A stretch of DNA of 64,000 nucleotides from Pseudolysobacter sp964466115 (GCA_964466115.1 CAYXMH010000013.1:15155-79154); one strand, 5' to 3'; numbered from the stretch's first letter, positions 8,033 to 17,884 are shown. Translations and numbers: made by a program. The notes: a model not told the origin generated them from the sequence alone.

Positions 8033-9637
8033 TTACAGCTTGATATCCAACGCATGGGCGTGCTCACGCGTGGCTAAAAACTGAATATCCGGCCAGCGTT
8101 CAATGGTCAACTGCAGATTAACGCGGGTAGGGGCAAGATAGACCAATTCCCCCGCCGCATCTTCCGCAAGATAGCTAGCGGCTTTTTCGCGAAACTCAGC
8201 CAGTTTCTTTTCATCGGCACAACGCACCCAGCGCGCAGTAACCACCCCTACCGTTTCGAACGCACAATCAACGCTGTATTCGTCCTTAAGCCGATACGCC
8301 ACCACTTCAAACTGCAACACGCCCACCGCACCCAGAATCAAATCGTTGGACATCAACGGCCTAAAAAATTGCGTGGCGCCCTCTTCGGATAGTTGCGCCA
8401 GGCCCTTCTGCAACTGCTTCATTTTCAGCGGATCGCGCAGGCGCGCGCGACGGAAAAGCTCCGGAGCAAAATTAGGAATGCCGGTGAAACTGATCGGTTC
8501 GCCTTCGCTGAAACTGTCGCCGATTGAAATCGTGCCGTGGTTGTGCAGTCCGATGACATCGCCCGGAAATGCTTTTTCCACAATTTCACGATCGGACGCC
8601 ATAAACGTCAACGCATTGGCCAATCGCACTTCTTTGCCGCTGCGCACGTGCAGCGCTTTCATCCCAGCCGTGAACGTGCCTGAACAAATGCGCATAAACG
8701 CAACCCGGTCGCGATGCATCGGGTCCATATTTGCTTGAATCTTAAATACGAAGCCGGTCAGCTTTTCTTCATTTGGATCGATAGTGCGCGTAGTGGTACC
8801 GCGCGGCTGCGGCTCCGGCGCATTCTCCACAAACGCGTCGAGCAACGGCTGCACGCCGAAATTATTCACGGCCGAGCCAAAGAAAACCGGAGTTTGCCGT
8901 CCAGCCAGGTACGCTTGGCGCTTAAAGGTATGTGAAGCACCCAATACCAGCTCCAGTTCTTCGCGCAACTCATCCAGCACCGCGCCAAGTTTGAGCTGCA
9001 ATTCTGGATGATCAAGACCTTGGTAAATCGTCGAATCTTGGCGCGTGAAATTACGCCCTGGTTCGTACAAATGCACTTCATCGGTGAGCAAGTGATACAC
9101 GCCCTTTAAGCGGGAGCCCATGCCAATTGGCCAGGTCATCGGAGCACACTCGATTTTCAGCACCGACTCCACTTCGTCCAACAAATCGATTGGCGAACGC
9201 CCTTCGCGATCGAGTTTATTGATAAACGTCATAATCGGGGTATCGCGCAATCGACACACATCCATCAGTTTAATGGTTCGCTCTTCCACGCCTTTAGCGC
9301 AATCGATCACCATCAACGCGGAATCCACCGCCGTCAGCACGCGATAGGTGTCCTCGGAAAAATCGGCGTGGCCTGGCGTATCCAGCAAATTCACAATCCG
9401 CCCATTGTAGGGAAACTGCATCACCGAGCTGGTGACTGAAATGCCACGCTCCTTTTCCAAGGCCATCCAGTCTGAGGTTGCATGCCGTACTGCCTTGCGG
9501 GATTTAACACTACCGGCCATCTGAATCGCACCGCCGAACAACAGAAGCTTTTCAGTCAACGTGGTTTTGCCCGCGTCGGGATGCGAGATAATGGCAAACG
9601 TTCGGCGACGAGCCGTTTCAGTGAGATGGTCGGTCAT
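8033..9637 (-). CDS. prfC: Peptide chain release factor 3
   Basis: A 534-residue translational GTPase that removes RF1 or RF2 from the ribosome after peptide release. Visible motifs: SHPDAGKTTLTEKLL (P-loop, 18-32), ERGISVTSSVMQF (switch I end), DTPGHADFSEDTYR (G3) and NKLDREGR (G4), followed by domains II and III ending in ALDIKL. Length matches the family (about 530). It is the only gene between two convergent or tandem neighbours and probably has its own promoter in the 93-base gap before the DUF11 gene end. Confidence 0.97.
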   Translation of the reverse strand: MTDHLTETARRRTFAIISHPDAGKTTLTEKLLLFGGAIQMAGSVKSRKAVRHATSDWMALEKERGISVTSSVMQFPYNGRIVNLLDTPGHADFSEDTYRVLTAVDSALMVIDCAKGVEERTIKLMDVCRLRDTPIMTFINKLDREGRSPIDLLDEVESVLKIECAPMTWPIGMGSRLKGVYHLLTDEVHLYEPGRNFTRQDSTIYQGLDHPELQLKLGAVLDELREELELVLGASHTFKRQAYLAGRQTPVFFGSAVNNFGVQPLLDAFVENAPEPQPRGTTTRTIDPNEEKLTGFVFKIQANMDPMHRDRVAFMRICSGTFTAGMKALHVRSGKEVRLANALTFMASDREIVEKAFPGDVIGLHNHGTISIGDSFSEGEPISFTGIPNFAPELFRRARLRDPLKMKQLQKGLAQLSEEGATQFFRPLMSNDLILGAVGVLQFEVVAYRLKDEYSVDCAFETVGVVTARWVRCADEKKLAEFREKAASYLAEDAAGELVYLAPTRVNLQLTIERWPDIQFLATREHAHALDIKL

Positions 9638-9730
9638 GAAGTTCTACAAGCGATTCGCTGTCTGTCTTTAGAAAAATCGACGCAAAGCGTCAAGTATAAC
9701 CTCTTGAGGTCGCACGTACCGGGGTTCGCA

Positions 9731-11626
9731 TTACTCTTTTGGGTAAGTTGCGGGCAACGCAAATACTCCGACACCCAAGAGGAGCCCTAGCAACAACAGC
9801 GATGCGCTGCGATCCAATGCCGGCACCATTTGCAACAACACAAACCCGCTCACTGCGGTGTTGTTCGCAAGCTCAGGGTCACCGATGCTGGCGGACACCA
9901 CGTCCGCTACGGTTTGTATCTCGCCATAGCCGGTAACCGTGGCGGTTATCGTGCAGCTCCTATGCGCACCGCTGATGAGGGAACCGATGTTCCAAGTCAG
10001 TAAATTACCCGCCAAAGTAGCGCCACACGTATTGCTGGCATACACAAGGGTTCTGGGTAAGGCAAATGTCGCGCTCACACCCGATGCCGAGGCAGGACCG
10101 GTGTTAGCGACACTGGCCGCGTAATGAAATGGCTGATTGATTTGTATGTCCGGCGCAGCATCGTTGCTGAGCGCAATCGATAAATCCGCCAAGGTTGGCG
10201 TACCGCACATGACTTCCAGAATGGAAATGTCATCAACGCTAAAATTGCTACCGGTGCCGGTTGAACCTGTAGTCGATTCAAAACGCAAGGTATGGCTTGC
10301 GCCGTCGGCCTGCGCCACGGTCAGAGGTACGGAGGCTTGCGCATAACTTGCCGCACCGCATTCCGTTGCACCCGCATCGCGACGCCACAACTCCGCTCCG
10401 TCGATGGTTACTCGCAAAAAATCCGCGGCCCCTGCTCCCGCAGCACAAACACCAAGACGGTAATAAAACGTCAATGCAGTGGAGCTGGTGGGAATGGTCA
10501 ATGTCTGCTGCAAACTGCTTATTTCTGTGGATGAGATGCCGCCAAACCAAGCCCAGACATTACCCGTATGCGGACCGCTCGTTCCCGATCCGGTGCCGCA
10601 CAATGTTTCGGAACACAAAGGTGAGGAGAAGTTACTAGACGCTTCAGTCCAAGATGGACTATTGATCGGACTGCCGGCTGCCGCCTCAAAGCTACCGTCG
10701 AGCACTCGCTCATATTGGTTGCTAACCGACGCACTGACGGGCGAGACACCCGTTAGTTGCGCACTGGCTGTGTTTACAACAGCAGAACACACCCCGGCCG
10801 TTAGACGCACACTCAAATTGCATACGGCCGAAGCGCCGGGTGCGATGCTTGCAATGTTGGCCGTGAACGTACCACTGGCAAAATTACCGCCACAGTCATT
10901 GGAAATGTAAGTCAGTGCCCCAGGCAGGCTATCGGTAATGAGGACATTATTTTGCGTACTCGCAGCGATGTTTTGCACCGCAATTCGATAAGTAAATGGA
11001 CCCGCCGATGGCACGCCACTGGGCGTGGTTTTCGTAATGGCAAGGCTTGGACTGCCAAGGATGATTTCACCCGAACCGGATATCTCATTGGTAAAATCAC
11101 CCACGATGCCATTATCGAATGTCGTGGTAACGGCAATGTACTGGGTGCCTGCGGTAAGGCTCGTGGTGATCAACGACAAACTGCCGACACCATTATCGTC
11201 ATCACCGATCAAACAGTTGCTTACCGCATCGCTCGGATCAAAGTGGTCTTGATAGATAAAGAGCATGCTGTCACCATCGGAAAACGTGCTCGTAGTGACT
11301 TCAATCGTGTAAACGCCGCTAGTATCAACAAAAAAAGGCTGCGCCTGGTACGCAACTGACGTACCAACGCCAGAAAGCGCCGCGCAACTGGCCAGCGTGC
11401 GATTAAATACCGGCAGTGCGGTTAAGGTATTGGAATAGGAGATCGCAGTACGCGCACCGGGAACCGCCGAGGCCACCTCATCGGGCGCGCCATGCGCCGG
11501 TTTCAAGGCCCTTTCATTTTCTATGCTGGGTGGAGTTAGATGCCGTCGGCCAACGTCAGCGAGCGCTGGAGAGATCGAAAAAAAGCAAACCACTGCTACC
11601 GCCACAATCGTGGCAAAACGAATCAT
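9731..11626 (-). CDS. Secreted DUF11-repeat protein with IPTL-CTERM-like end
   Basis: A 631-residue exported protein. Signal peptide about 1-23 (FATIVAVAVVCFFSISPALA). The N-terminal third has a PPC-like segment with FSDGDSMLFIYQ. Two DUF11-type surface domains lie at about 195-300 (TYRIAVQNIAASTQNNVLITDSLP, in parts) and 480-600 (ANTGPASASGVSATFALP), with a jelly-roll segment between them. The C-terminus VPALDRSASLLLLGLLLGVGVFAL resembles an IPTL-CTERM sorting signal but lacks the usual basic tail. I prefer ATG 11626 (GAGG eight bases upstream) over GTG 11632. Probably a cell-surface structural protein. Confidence 0.72.
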   Translation of the reverse strand: MIRFATIVAVAVVCFFSISPALADVGRRHLTPPSIENERALKPAHGAPDEVASAVPGARTAISYSNTLTALPVFNRTLASCAALSGVGTSVAYQAQPFFVDTSGVYTIEVTTSTFSDGDSMLFIYQDHFDPSDAVSNCLIGDDDNGVGSLSLITTSLTAGTQYIAVTTTFDNGIVGDFTNEISGSGEIILGSPSLAITKTTPSGVPSAGPFTYRIAVQNIAASTQNNVLITDSLPGALTYISNDCGGNFASGTFTANIASIAPGASAVCNLSVRLTAGVCSAVVNTASAQLTGVSPVSASVSNQYERVLDGSFEAAAGSPINSPSWTEASSNFSSPLCSETLCGTGSGTSGPHTGNVWAWFGGISSTEISSLQQTLTIPTSSTALTFYYRLGVCAAGAGAADFLRVTIDGAELWRRDAGATECGAASYAQASVPLTVAQADGASHTLRFESTTGSTGTGSNFSVDDISILEVMCGTPTLADLSIALSNDAAPDIQINQPFHYAASVANTGPASASGVSATFALPRTLVYASNTCGATLAGNLLTWNIGSLISGAHRSCTITATVTGYGEIQTVADVVSASIGDPELANNTAVSGFVLLQMVPALDRSASLLLLGLLLGVGVFALPATYPKE

Positions 11627-11754
11627 CAACACATCCTCGGCACGCGCGCCCCTTTAACGAAACTGCACTTTAGCTTGGTTGGGAGTGCACTTCAACCAAA
11701 GCTCAGTCAACCAATGCAGCTTGAAACAAAGCGGCGCTTTTTAACTACACACAG

Positions 11755-11784
11755 AAAAGCCCCCGATCCTTTCGGACCGAGGGC
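11755..11784 (-). terminator. Rho-independent terminator of the subtilase gene
   Basis: Read leftwards: GCCCTCGGTCC, GAAA loop, GGATCGGGGGC, then TTTTCTG. The stem has 11 pairs including wobble pairs or mismatches. It lies 71 bases beyond the stop of the subtilase gene ending at 11856. Confidence 0.7.
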
Positions 11785-11855
11785 CCCTCTCCCCCCATAT
11801 GCTGCAGTTATCGGCGGCATAAGTTCCTCACCTATACCGCCGTCGACGCGTTACC

Positions 11856-14270
11856 TCAGAATTGCATATTCCAACTGTTTAAAGTACCCGAATCACCGGC
11901 AGCCACATCGGCCACCCGCAAGGTCCAGATTCCATTCGCCGGAACCGCCGAGGCATTGACGGTGTAGGTTGCCACCACGTTCGCCGCGCTGTCGCTTCCA
12001 CTGGAGTTCTTTAAGCGGAACGACGTGCCGTTTGGCGCGATCAGGTCAATGCGCAGATCACCGCGATAAGTGTGGGTGATATTCACCCCAACCTTAAGTG
12101 TTGCCGGCGCATTGCCGCTGATGCCGGTAACGTTGATCGTGCTGTTGACGGTACTGAGATCGGCGATGGTCATCGGCGTGCTGTTCGTGAACGTCGTGCC
12201 GCCGGTGGTGCCCGTGCTATAGCTTCCGGTTAGGCTCACACCGCTAAAGCTCGCGTAAGCGCGCAATACGACGTAATAGGTGCCTACACTCGGTGTGGCA
12301 AATGTGCAGGTTTCGCTATTGCCATTAAGGTACGGACGGCAATCGTAAGTCGTCGTCGTTGGAGCGGATCCAAACTTGACATACAAATCGGCATCGCCCG
12401 TGCCACCTGCGATCACGAACCGCAAATTGCTCGCACCGGATGGAACTACCATAGTGTAAGTAACCGTGTTACCCGTAGTCGCTGCCAAGCCGGTTGCCGC
12501 TACTCCATTGCTCAATACATTCGATGAAGTACTGCTAACGGTGACCGATTGAGTACGGGTGTTGGTTGCGCCACCGTTGTCGGTAACCGTCAACGCCACG
12601 CTGTACGTTCCGGCCGCGGCATAACTATGGCTGGGACTCGTCGCCGTTGATGTCCCGCCGTCACCAAAATTCCAGGAACGCGATGCAATGGTGCCATCGC
12701 TATCGGTGGACGTGTCGGTGAAATTAGCGGTAAGCCCACTACTAGTGAACGTGAAATTTGCCACTGGGGGGGTGTTGGTCGGCGTACCGGTCACCGCCTG
12801 CAATGTCCGTTGCGCATCAATGATGCCAGTACCGCAACCGCTGCAAGTGGCCGGAAAAGCACGGGCATTAGCGGTGATGTAATTTTTTACTTGATCCGGC
12901 GTCAAGCTGGAATTGCGCGATAAAATCAACGCCGCTAATGCCGCAACATGCGGCGTGGCCATGGAGGTACCTGCATACAAGGCATAGGTTTCAGCGCCCT
13001 GGGTCGTCGTACCTGCATTGAGCGTCGATAGAATATCGTTCGCATTTCCACTGCCGTTTCCTCCCGGCGCCGCGACCGAGACGATGGTGCCGTAATTCGA
13101 ATACGAGGCCCGCCCGCCGGAGCGATTGGTCGCAGCTACCGTAATCACACCTGTGCAATTCCCCGGTGACGAGTTGGACGCGTTCTGGTTTTCGTTACCA
13201 GCAGCCGCAACGATAACCGTGCCACGCGAACGCGCATCGTTGACCGCGGTTTGAAATGAGCCACAAGCACCACCACCACCCAAGCTCATATTAATCACGC
13301 GAGCCGGATTGGGGTTTGCCGGAACGCCTGCCACGGTTCCGCCGGACGCCCACTCAATCGCATCGACGATGTCGGACACCGAGCCACCGCATTTACCCAG
13401 CACGCGCACCGGTTCGACTTTTGCACCGAACGCGATGCCGGCAACGCCACGGCTGTTGTTCGTCAACGCCGCGATGGTTCCTGCGACATGCGTGCCGTGC
13501 CAACTCGAGTTTTCCGACGGAGGCGCGGTTGGGCCGCAAGCCGACCCGGTATACCAATCGCCTTCGTCGTTTGGATTGGCATCGCGGCCGTTACCGTCCA
13601 CTGAAACGGTGGTGTCGGAGATGAAGTCATAACCACCAATGGTTTGGCCAGCAAGATCGCTGTGCGGGGTGATTCCGGTATCAATCACCGCAACCACTAC
13701 GCCGGTTCCGGTGGCGATGTCCCAAGCACCGGGAACGTTCGCACCACCCACCGCTTCAAATAAATCCCATTGTTCACTATAACGAGTATCGTTCGGCGTC
13801 ATCTTGATCGTCATCATGCGATCGGGCTCGACATAAGCCACACTGGGGTTTTTGGCAAACTCGACCATCACCGAGTCAACCATATCGTCGTCCACGGGAC
13901 GCGCCACGTGCGTCGCGGCCGCCCTGCGTAGCTCCACCAGATGCGCACCGGTAGCCAGCGTTCTTACAAGCTTGACTTCCGACCCGGTTACGGCACCCAC
14001 TCGACTAAAATCCTGTTGCGCTAAAGACAAAGTTTGACGCTCAACGCTGCCTTCGTGGTACGTCACAATAAAGCGCGTGGTTGTATTGTCCGAACTGATC
14101 GCGGCTTTCGCTGCGAAATTGGCCCGATCGGCGTAGGTTGCTTTTACTTGTGCGGATAACGGTGCTACGACCGGCGCGGCCAGTGCAAGCGGCCCCATTC
14201 CCACTCCCCCTGCGATAGCAACGATTGCTAGCGCCTTGCGACATGAACCTGTGAGTGATCTGAATTTCAT
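11856..14270 (-). CDS. Secreted S8 subtilase with PKD, PPC and P domains
   Basis: An 804-residue extracellular serine protease. Order: signal peptide (about 1-31), an I9-like propeptide ending near YVEPDRMM, and the catalytic domain. That domain has Asp in VAVIDTGITPH, His in SWHGTHVAG, oxyanion Asn in AAAGNEN and Ser in AGTSMATPHVAA. Then come a PKD domain (about 495-580), a PPC domain (about 590-680) and a C-terminal P/Homo-B domain ending TLNSWNMQF. Cysteine pairs in the catalytic domain (CSGCG, GACGS) resemble the Xanthomonas extracellular proteases. GGGAGG seven bases before ATG 14270 fixes the start. Pro- and P-domains are probably removed on maturation. Confidence 0.92.
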   Translation of the reverse strand: MKFRSLTGSCRKALAIVAIAGGVGMGPLALAAPVVAPLSAQVKATYADRANFAAKAAISSDNTTTRFIVTYHEGSVERQTLSLAQQDFSRVGAVTGSEVKLVRTLATGAHLVELRRAAATHVARPVDDDMVDSVMVEFAKNPSVAYVEPDRMMTIKMTPNDTRYSEQWDLFEAVGGANVPGAWDIATGTGVVVAVIDTGITPHSDLAGQTIGGYDFISDTTVSVDGNGRDANPNDEGDWYTGSACGPTAPPSENSSWHGTHVAGTIAALTNNSRGVAGIAFGAKVEPVRVLGKCGGSVSDIVDAIEWASGGTVAGVPANPNPARVINMSLGGGGACGSFQTAVNDARSRGTVIVAAAGNENQNASNSSPGNCTGVITVAATNRSGGRASYSNYGTIVSVAAPGGNGSGNANDILSTLNAGTTTQGAETYALYAGTSMATPHVAALAALILSRNSSLTPDQVKNYITANARAFPATCSGCGTGIIDAQRTLQAVTGTPTNTPPVANFTFTSSGLTANFTDTSTDSDGTIASRSWNFGDGGTSTATSPSHSYAAAGTYSVALTVTDNGGATNTRTQSVTVSSTSSNVLSNGVAATGLAATTGNTVTYTMVVPSGASNLRFVIAGGTGDADLYVKFGSAPTTTTYDCRPYLNGNSETCTFATPSVGTYYVVLRAYASFSGVSLTGSYSTGTTGGTTFTNSTPMTIADLSTVNSTINVTGISGNAPATLKVGVNITHTYRGDLRIDLIAPNGTSFRLKNSSGSDSAANVVATYTVNASAVPANGIWTLRVADVAAGDSGTLNSWNMQF

Positions 14271-14560
14271 TTAACTACCTCCCTCAACAAGCGTGATGAT
14301 GATGCTGTGCATGCACAGCCCTTGGGTTTTGCGTTGCTCTGCAATCCGTTGTTCCACATCCACACACCGCACTTCTTCTTCCTCCTTGAATCCGAAGGAC
14401 ATCTTAAGAAACGCTAAGTTGGCGATTAAAAGATCCTGCCCGCCACTGTTGACTCGGGGGTTAACGTGGGCGGACCGTAACAGCGGTGGTGAAATTCGTC
14501 AAGCAATATCTTTCAGTAAGTTATTGATATAGTTATTTATTTATCGCGTTGCAACAATTT

Positions 14561-14600
14561 TGTCCGGACAAATTAATATTTTAAATTCCTCCGGACAAAT
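14561..14600. repeat. Direct repeat TCCGGACAAAT, first copy within a palindrome
   Basis: TCCGGACAAAT occurs at 14563-14573 and again at 14590-14600, 27 bases apart start to start. The first copy is part of the perfect palindrome TGTCCGGACA (14561-14570). The position between two divergent genes and the near-integral helical spacing make a regulator site plausible. Confidence 0.5.
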
Positions 14601-14771
14601 CCCGATGGAAATGTGCCGGTTGCATCGAAACCCAGTCGCCATGGCCTTTACCTTGTGGCAACTGAACGGAATGAGCCGGGAAACGCAATGCGCACAAAGC
14701 ATAAAAATAACAATGTATGCTAGACTTTTCGCGGTTTACCAAGGAGGATTGTGCGAAATTTAGGTTGCTGC

Positions 14772-14865
14772 CTCACATTTTCGGATGAGCCGTACCAAAA
14801 ATGTGAGCGCGCGCACGCTGCGGCCCAAGTTGTTGGGCCATGCTGCGCCTTAAGTGGCCGGCCAC
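14772..14865 (+). promoter_or_regulatory. Hairpin-rich leader before the receiver/GGDEF/EAL gene
   Basis: Three stem-loops follow each other. CTCACATTTT (14772-14781) pairs with AAAATGTGAG (14798-14807). GGCCCAA (14822-14828) pairs with TTGGGCC (14833-14839) around GTTG. GTGGCCGGCCAC (14854-14865) is self-complementary. They end 20 bases before the GGAGG ribosome site at 14886. Such a leader could control translation or mRNA stability. No known riboswitch class is recognised. Confidence 0.5.
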
Positions 14866-14895
14866 ACCGTATGACACCTCAATCTGGAGGCGACA

Positions 14896-17493
14896 TTGTC
14901 CAGTCAGGACACTAAAACCGGCTTGACGGGCGCTACCGGCGCACGCGAAGCGCTAAAGCAACGTTGCTTAGCCTTGGTGCGACGTTGGCAACCATTGGCG
15001 CAATCCGGGTGGGATCGCGCCGCAGCCCGTCAGCTCGGTGAGGAAATCGACCTGATTGTTGAAACCAGTGAACGTTTAGGGTTAGAGGCACTGAATAGCT
15101 CGACGTTAGAACTCGCGGCCTACCTTTGTTCGTTTGTCGATGACCAGCTGATACCAAATGAATGCGATTTGGCGCGCCTTGCCGATATGGTGAATGCACT
15201 TGACGCGGTGCTTACCAATTTATCGGAGACCGAAACCGCCGACGTGCGTTCGTTGCCCAATGCCCGCACCGCACCGCTTGCGCACCCTGATCTCAGCCCT
15301 AAAGGCTCATCAATACCATCCGAATCCCTACCGGTCATCGTTGTAGAGAACACACCGCTGAATGTTCCGATTACTCCTGTCGATGCCCACCGAGGTACCG
15401 CGAAGCTGCCTCAAACAACCCAACCTGAGGCCCCGGTCAGTTTACCGCGCGCCGTTTGCTTGATTGGTTTAGACCCAACGTCTGCACCTGGTCTTACCAC
15501 GGCCTTAACCGAGCGCGGTTATGATGTGCGTGAGTTTCCGCACGGCGAAGCACTGCTCGAATTTCTTCAACACGCAATGCCGGGTGCCCTACTGCTGGAC
15601 GCACGCAAATTGCGCATAATGGCAGAGGTAAACGCTTTATCGACCCAACGCGCCGCCAATGGTCATCCTGCGCCCTCGGTCATCGTCATCTCTCCCGATG
15701 GCGATTTGGGCCATCGCCTACTCGCCATGCGCGCCGGCGCCAGTGCGCTGTTCGATGCGCCGGTGGATTCTTTGCGCATCATCGCCAAGCTCGACGAGCT
15801 CCTCACGCATGACAATCAACCGGCGTACCGCATCTTGATGGTTGATCCGGACCGCAATCAAGCCGCAACCGCCGCCCGCTGGCTGGCCGAACGCGGTATG
15901 ACTGCGCGCTTAGTCAGCAATGGCCAAGCCACGTTGACGGCGCTTTCCGAGTTTCGGCCCGATGTGCTGGTCATCGACTGCGATTTGCCCGACGTGAACG
16001 GCATCGAATTAACCCAGCTCATCCGCCAGCAAAACGAATACGCAGCGGTACCGATTATTTTGGCGGCCAGCGAGAACAAGGCCAACCAACGGTTTGATGC
16101 GATCGCCGCGGGGGGCGATGAATTTCTCATCAAACCGATCAAAGCTCGGCACTTGCTCAGTGTTGTATTGTCGCGCGCGCGTCGCGCCCATTGGCTGCAC
16201 GAGGTGATCGGCCAACCCGACGGTCGCGATCCGCGCACCAATTTGTACTCGCGCCACGCCTTGATCGAGAAACTGCAGGCGGCGTTCGGCGATCGTTCCG
16301 CCGGCCTTCTATTCATCGCGCTCGATCATTCGGCGCAGCTGCGCGAGCAGATCGGCCTTTCCGGGCTGAACGCATTGGACGCGCATATCGGGTCGCTGTT
16401 GCGCAGCCAACTCGACGAACTCGACCTTCCGGCGCAGTACCAAGATTTCCATTATTTCGTTTTGTTCCATCGGCGCAGCCGCGCCGAAATCACCGGCGTG
16501 GCCGAGCGCATCCGCAACGCGCTCGCCGAGCAAGCCTGGCAATTCAACGGTAACAGCTACAGCTTGACCGCCAGCATCGGCATGGCGCTGCTCGGCAACG
16601 AGCAAACCTCGGTCGATCACGTGGTCAACAACGCCGAAGCCGCACAACTGGCCGCCGCACACTTAGGGGGCAACCGTGTGCTGTGGTTCGAAACCAAAGA
16701 AGCGGCTTTGTTGCCGATCGACCCGATGCTAGCAGTACGTGCGGTGCTTAGCCGTCCGCTAACACCCGAGCAAACCAGTTTCGAGTTCTCGCCGATCGTT
16801 CCTTTGGCCGGCAAACTTACTGGGCAATACGAACTCGGTTTCAAGGTAAAGAGCGTGCAACATCCGGGCACCGAAGTATCGTACGGCGATCTGGCTCCGG
16901 TCGCCGCCGAATGCCAGCAATTGGCCACCTTGGATCGATGGTTGTTGGAGCACTCATTAACGGTACGCGAAGAACAATTGAAGCGCGGACGCCAATTGCG
17001 GTTGTTCGTTCCGCAATCGGTGGCGAGTCTGCTTGATCCGGACTTGCTCTGGTGGTTAACGCGCGCCTTGAAAGAGCGGCGTTTGTCGGGAACCGGCCTT
17101 ACGCTGGAATTGGCATGCTCTACCTTAATTGACGCCGGTGCCAAAGCCAACGAACGACTGAAAGCCCTGCACTCCCAGGGCGTTCGGGTATGCCTGGTCG
17201 ATTTCGGCCGCGATTGGGCCGCGGTGCATGCGCTAAAAAATATCGATGTGGATTATGTGCGTTTGGCGCCGGGTTTGGTCGAAGAACTTGGTTCTGCGAA
17301 ATCGATCAACGACACATTGCTCGCCTTGGTACGAAAAGCCCACGCCGCCGGCGCCGCGGTAATCGCCCCGCAAGTGGATAGCGTACAACGCGCCCATGTG
17401 TTACTGCGCCTTGGCGTCGATTACGCAATCGGACCTGCCGTTGCTCGCCCACAAGCCCAGCCCGATTTCGACTTTAATCGGCCGTTGTGGTGA
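14896..17493 (+). CDS. Response-regulator protein with degenerate GGDEF and EAL domains
   Basis: An 865-residue cytoplasmic protein. An N-terminal helical region and linker (1-180) precedes a receiver-like domain without the acidic pocket (about 184-300). A true receiver follows (about 310-430) with phospho-acceptor Asp361 in VLVIDCDLPDVNG and Lys in FLIKPIK. Then a GGDEF-fold domain (about 450-600) has YQDFHYF where the GGDEF loop should be. The C-terminal EAL-fold domain (about 605-860) reads YELGFKV in place of the EAL motif. Neither enzyme site is intact, so it probably senses or transmits c-di-GMP rather than making or breaking it, like FimX. TTG 14896 follows GGAGG by five bases. Confidence 0.82.
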   Translation: MSSQDTKTGLTGATGAREALKQRCLALVRRWQPLAQSGWDRAAARQLGEEIDLIVETSERLGLEALNSSTLELAAYLCSFVDDQLIPNECDLARLADMVNALDAVLTNLSETETADVRSLPNARTAPLAHPDLSPKGSSIPSESLPVIVVENTPLNVPITPVDAHRGTAKLPQTTQPEAPVSLPRAVCLIGLDPTSAPGLTTALTERGYDVREFPHGEALLEFLQHAMPGALLLDARKLRIMAEVNALSTQRAANGHPAPSVIVISPDGDLGHRLLAMRAGASALFDAPVDSLRIIAKLDELLTHDNQPAYRILMVDPDRNQAATAARWLAERGMTARLVSNGQATLTALSEFRPDVLVIDCDLPDVNGIELTQLIRQQNEYAAVPIILAASENKANQRFDAIAAGGDEFLIKPIKARHLLSVVLSRARRAHWLHEVIGQPDGRDPRTNLYSRHALIEKLQAAFGDRSAGLLFIALDHSAQLREQIGLSGLNALDAHIGSLLRSQLDELDLPAQYQDFHYFVLFHRRSRAEITGVAERIRNALAEQAWQFNGNSYSLTASIGMALLGNEQTSVDHVVNNAEAAQLAAAHLGGNRVLWFETKEAALLPIDPMLAVRAVLSRPLTPEQTSFEFSPIVPLAGKLTGQYELGFKVKSVQHPGTEVSYGDLAPVAAECQQLATLDRWLLEHSLTVREEQLKRGRQLRLFVPQSVASLLDPDLLWWLTRALKERRLSGTGLTLELACSTLIDAGAKANERLKALHSQGVRVCLVDFGRDWAAVHALKNIDVDYVRLAPGLVEELGSAKSINDTLLALVRKAHAAGAAVIAPQVDSVQRAHVLLRLGVDYAIGPAVARPQAQPDFDFNRPLW

Positions 17494-17550
17494 GTGCACT
17501 CAGTATCGTCCACACGCTGGATGCATTACGGTTACCCACCAAGCTGCAGC

Positions 17551-17853
17551 TCAATAACCAGACCGCCGCCCCGGAGGACGCCCTACCTGTGGCGGGCGAT
17601 GGGGCCGCTGCAAGGCTTTGTGTAGGTCGAGATTTTCTGCTTCTTTGAGCAATTGCCATGCTGACACGTTCAAACCTTCGGCAATACGAAAGTAGTTCCA
17701 TAGTGTCAGATTGTGATCGCCACGCTCAATTTTGCCATAATAGCTCGCGCTCATGCCGTTGTCGTCCGCAAATCTCTCTTGCGAGAGTTTCAAATTCTCG
17801 CGGCGACGGCGAATGGCAAGACCGAGAGCAATAAACAGTTGATCAGGCGACAT
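17551..17853 (-). CDS. XRE-family helix-turn-helix regulator
   Basis: A 100-residue protein. The HTH lies at about 9-66: LGLAIRRRRENLKLSQERFADDNGMS (in parts LSQERFADD, SYYGKIERGDHNLTLWNYFRIAEGL). This is the phage-repressor fold. The C-terminal tail is basic and Pro-rich. It is divergent from the secreted protein at 17998, with possible operator repeats between them, so it may regulate itself and that cluster. Convergent with the GGDEF/EAL gene. Confidence 0.85.
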   Translation of the reverse strand: MSPDQLFIALGLAIRRRRENLKLSQERFADDNGMSASYYGKIERGDHNLTLWNYFRIAEGLNVSAWQLLKEAENLDLHKALQRPHRPPQVGRPPGRRSGY

Positions 17854-17884
17854 GCCCGCATCCTGAGAAAGCAGGTGCGGTTAA

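Larger units (their letters stand above)
14271..14895 (+). other. 625-base intergenic region between divergent subtilase and receiver/GGDEF/EAL genes
   Basis: No convincing gene. The stretch 14500-14600 is AT-rich and holds two copies of TCCGGACAAAT, annotated separately. A purine-rich AAGGAGGA at 14741-14748 precedes only a four-codon frame (TTG to TAG). From 14772 on there are three successive hairpins before the start of the next gene. Promoters for both flanking genes must lie here, but I could not pick confident -35/-10 pairs. Confidence 0.55.

Noticed and set aside
14560..14763. A 67-codon frame in the spacer before the receiver/GGDEF/EAL gene
   Set aside because: No ribosome site or protein-like pattern; it runs through the repeated TCCGGACAAAT, better seen as regulatory DNA.
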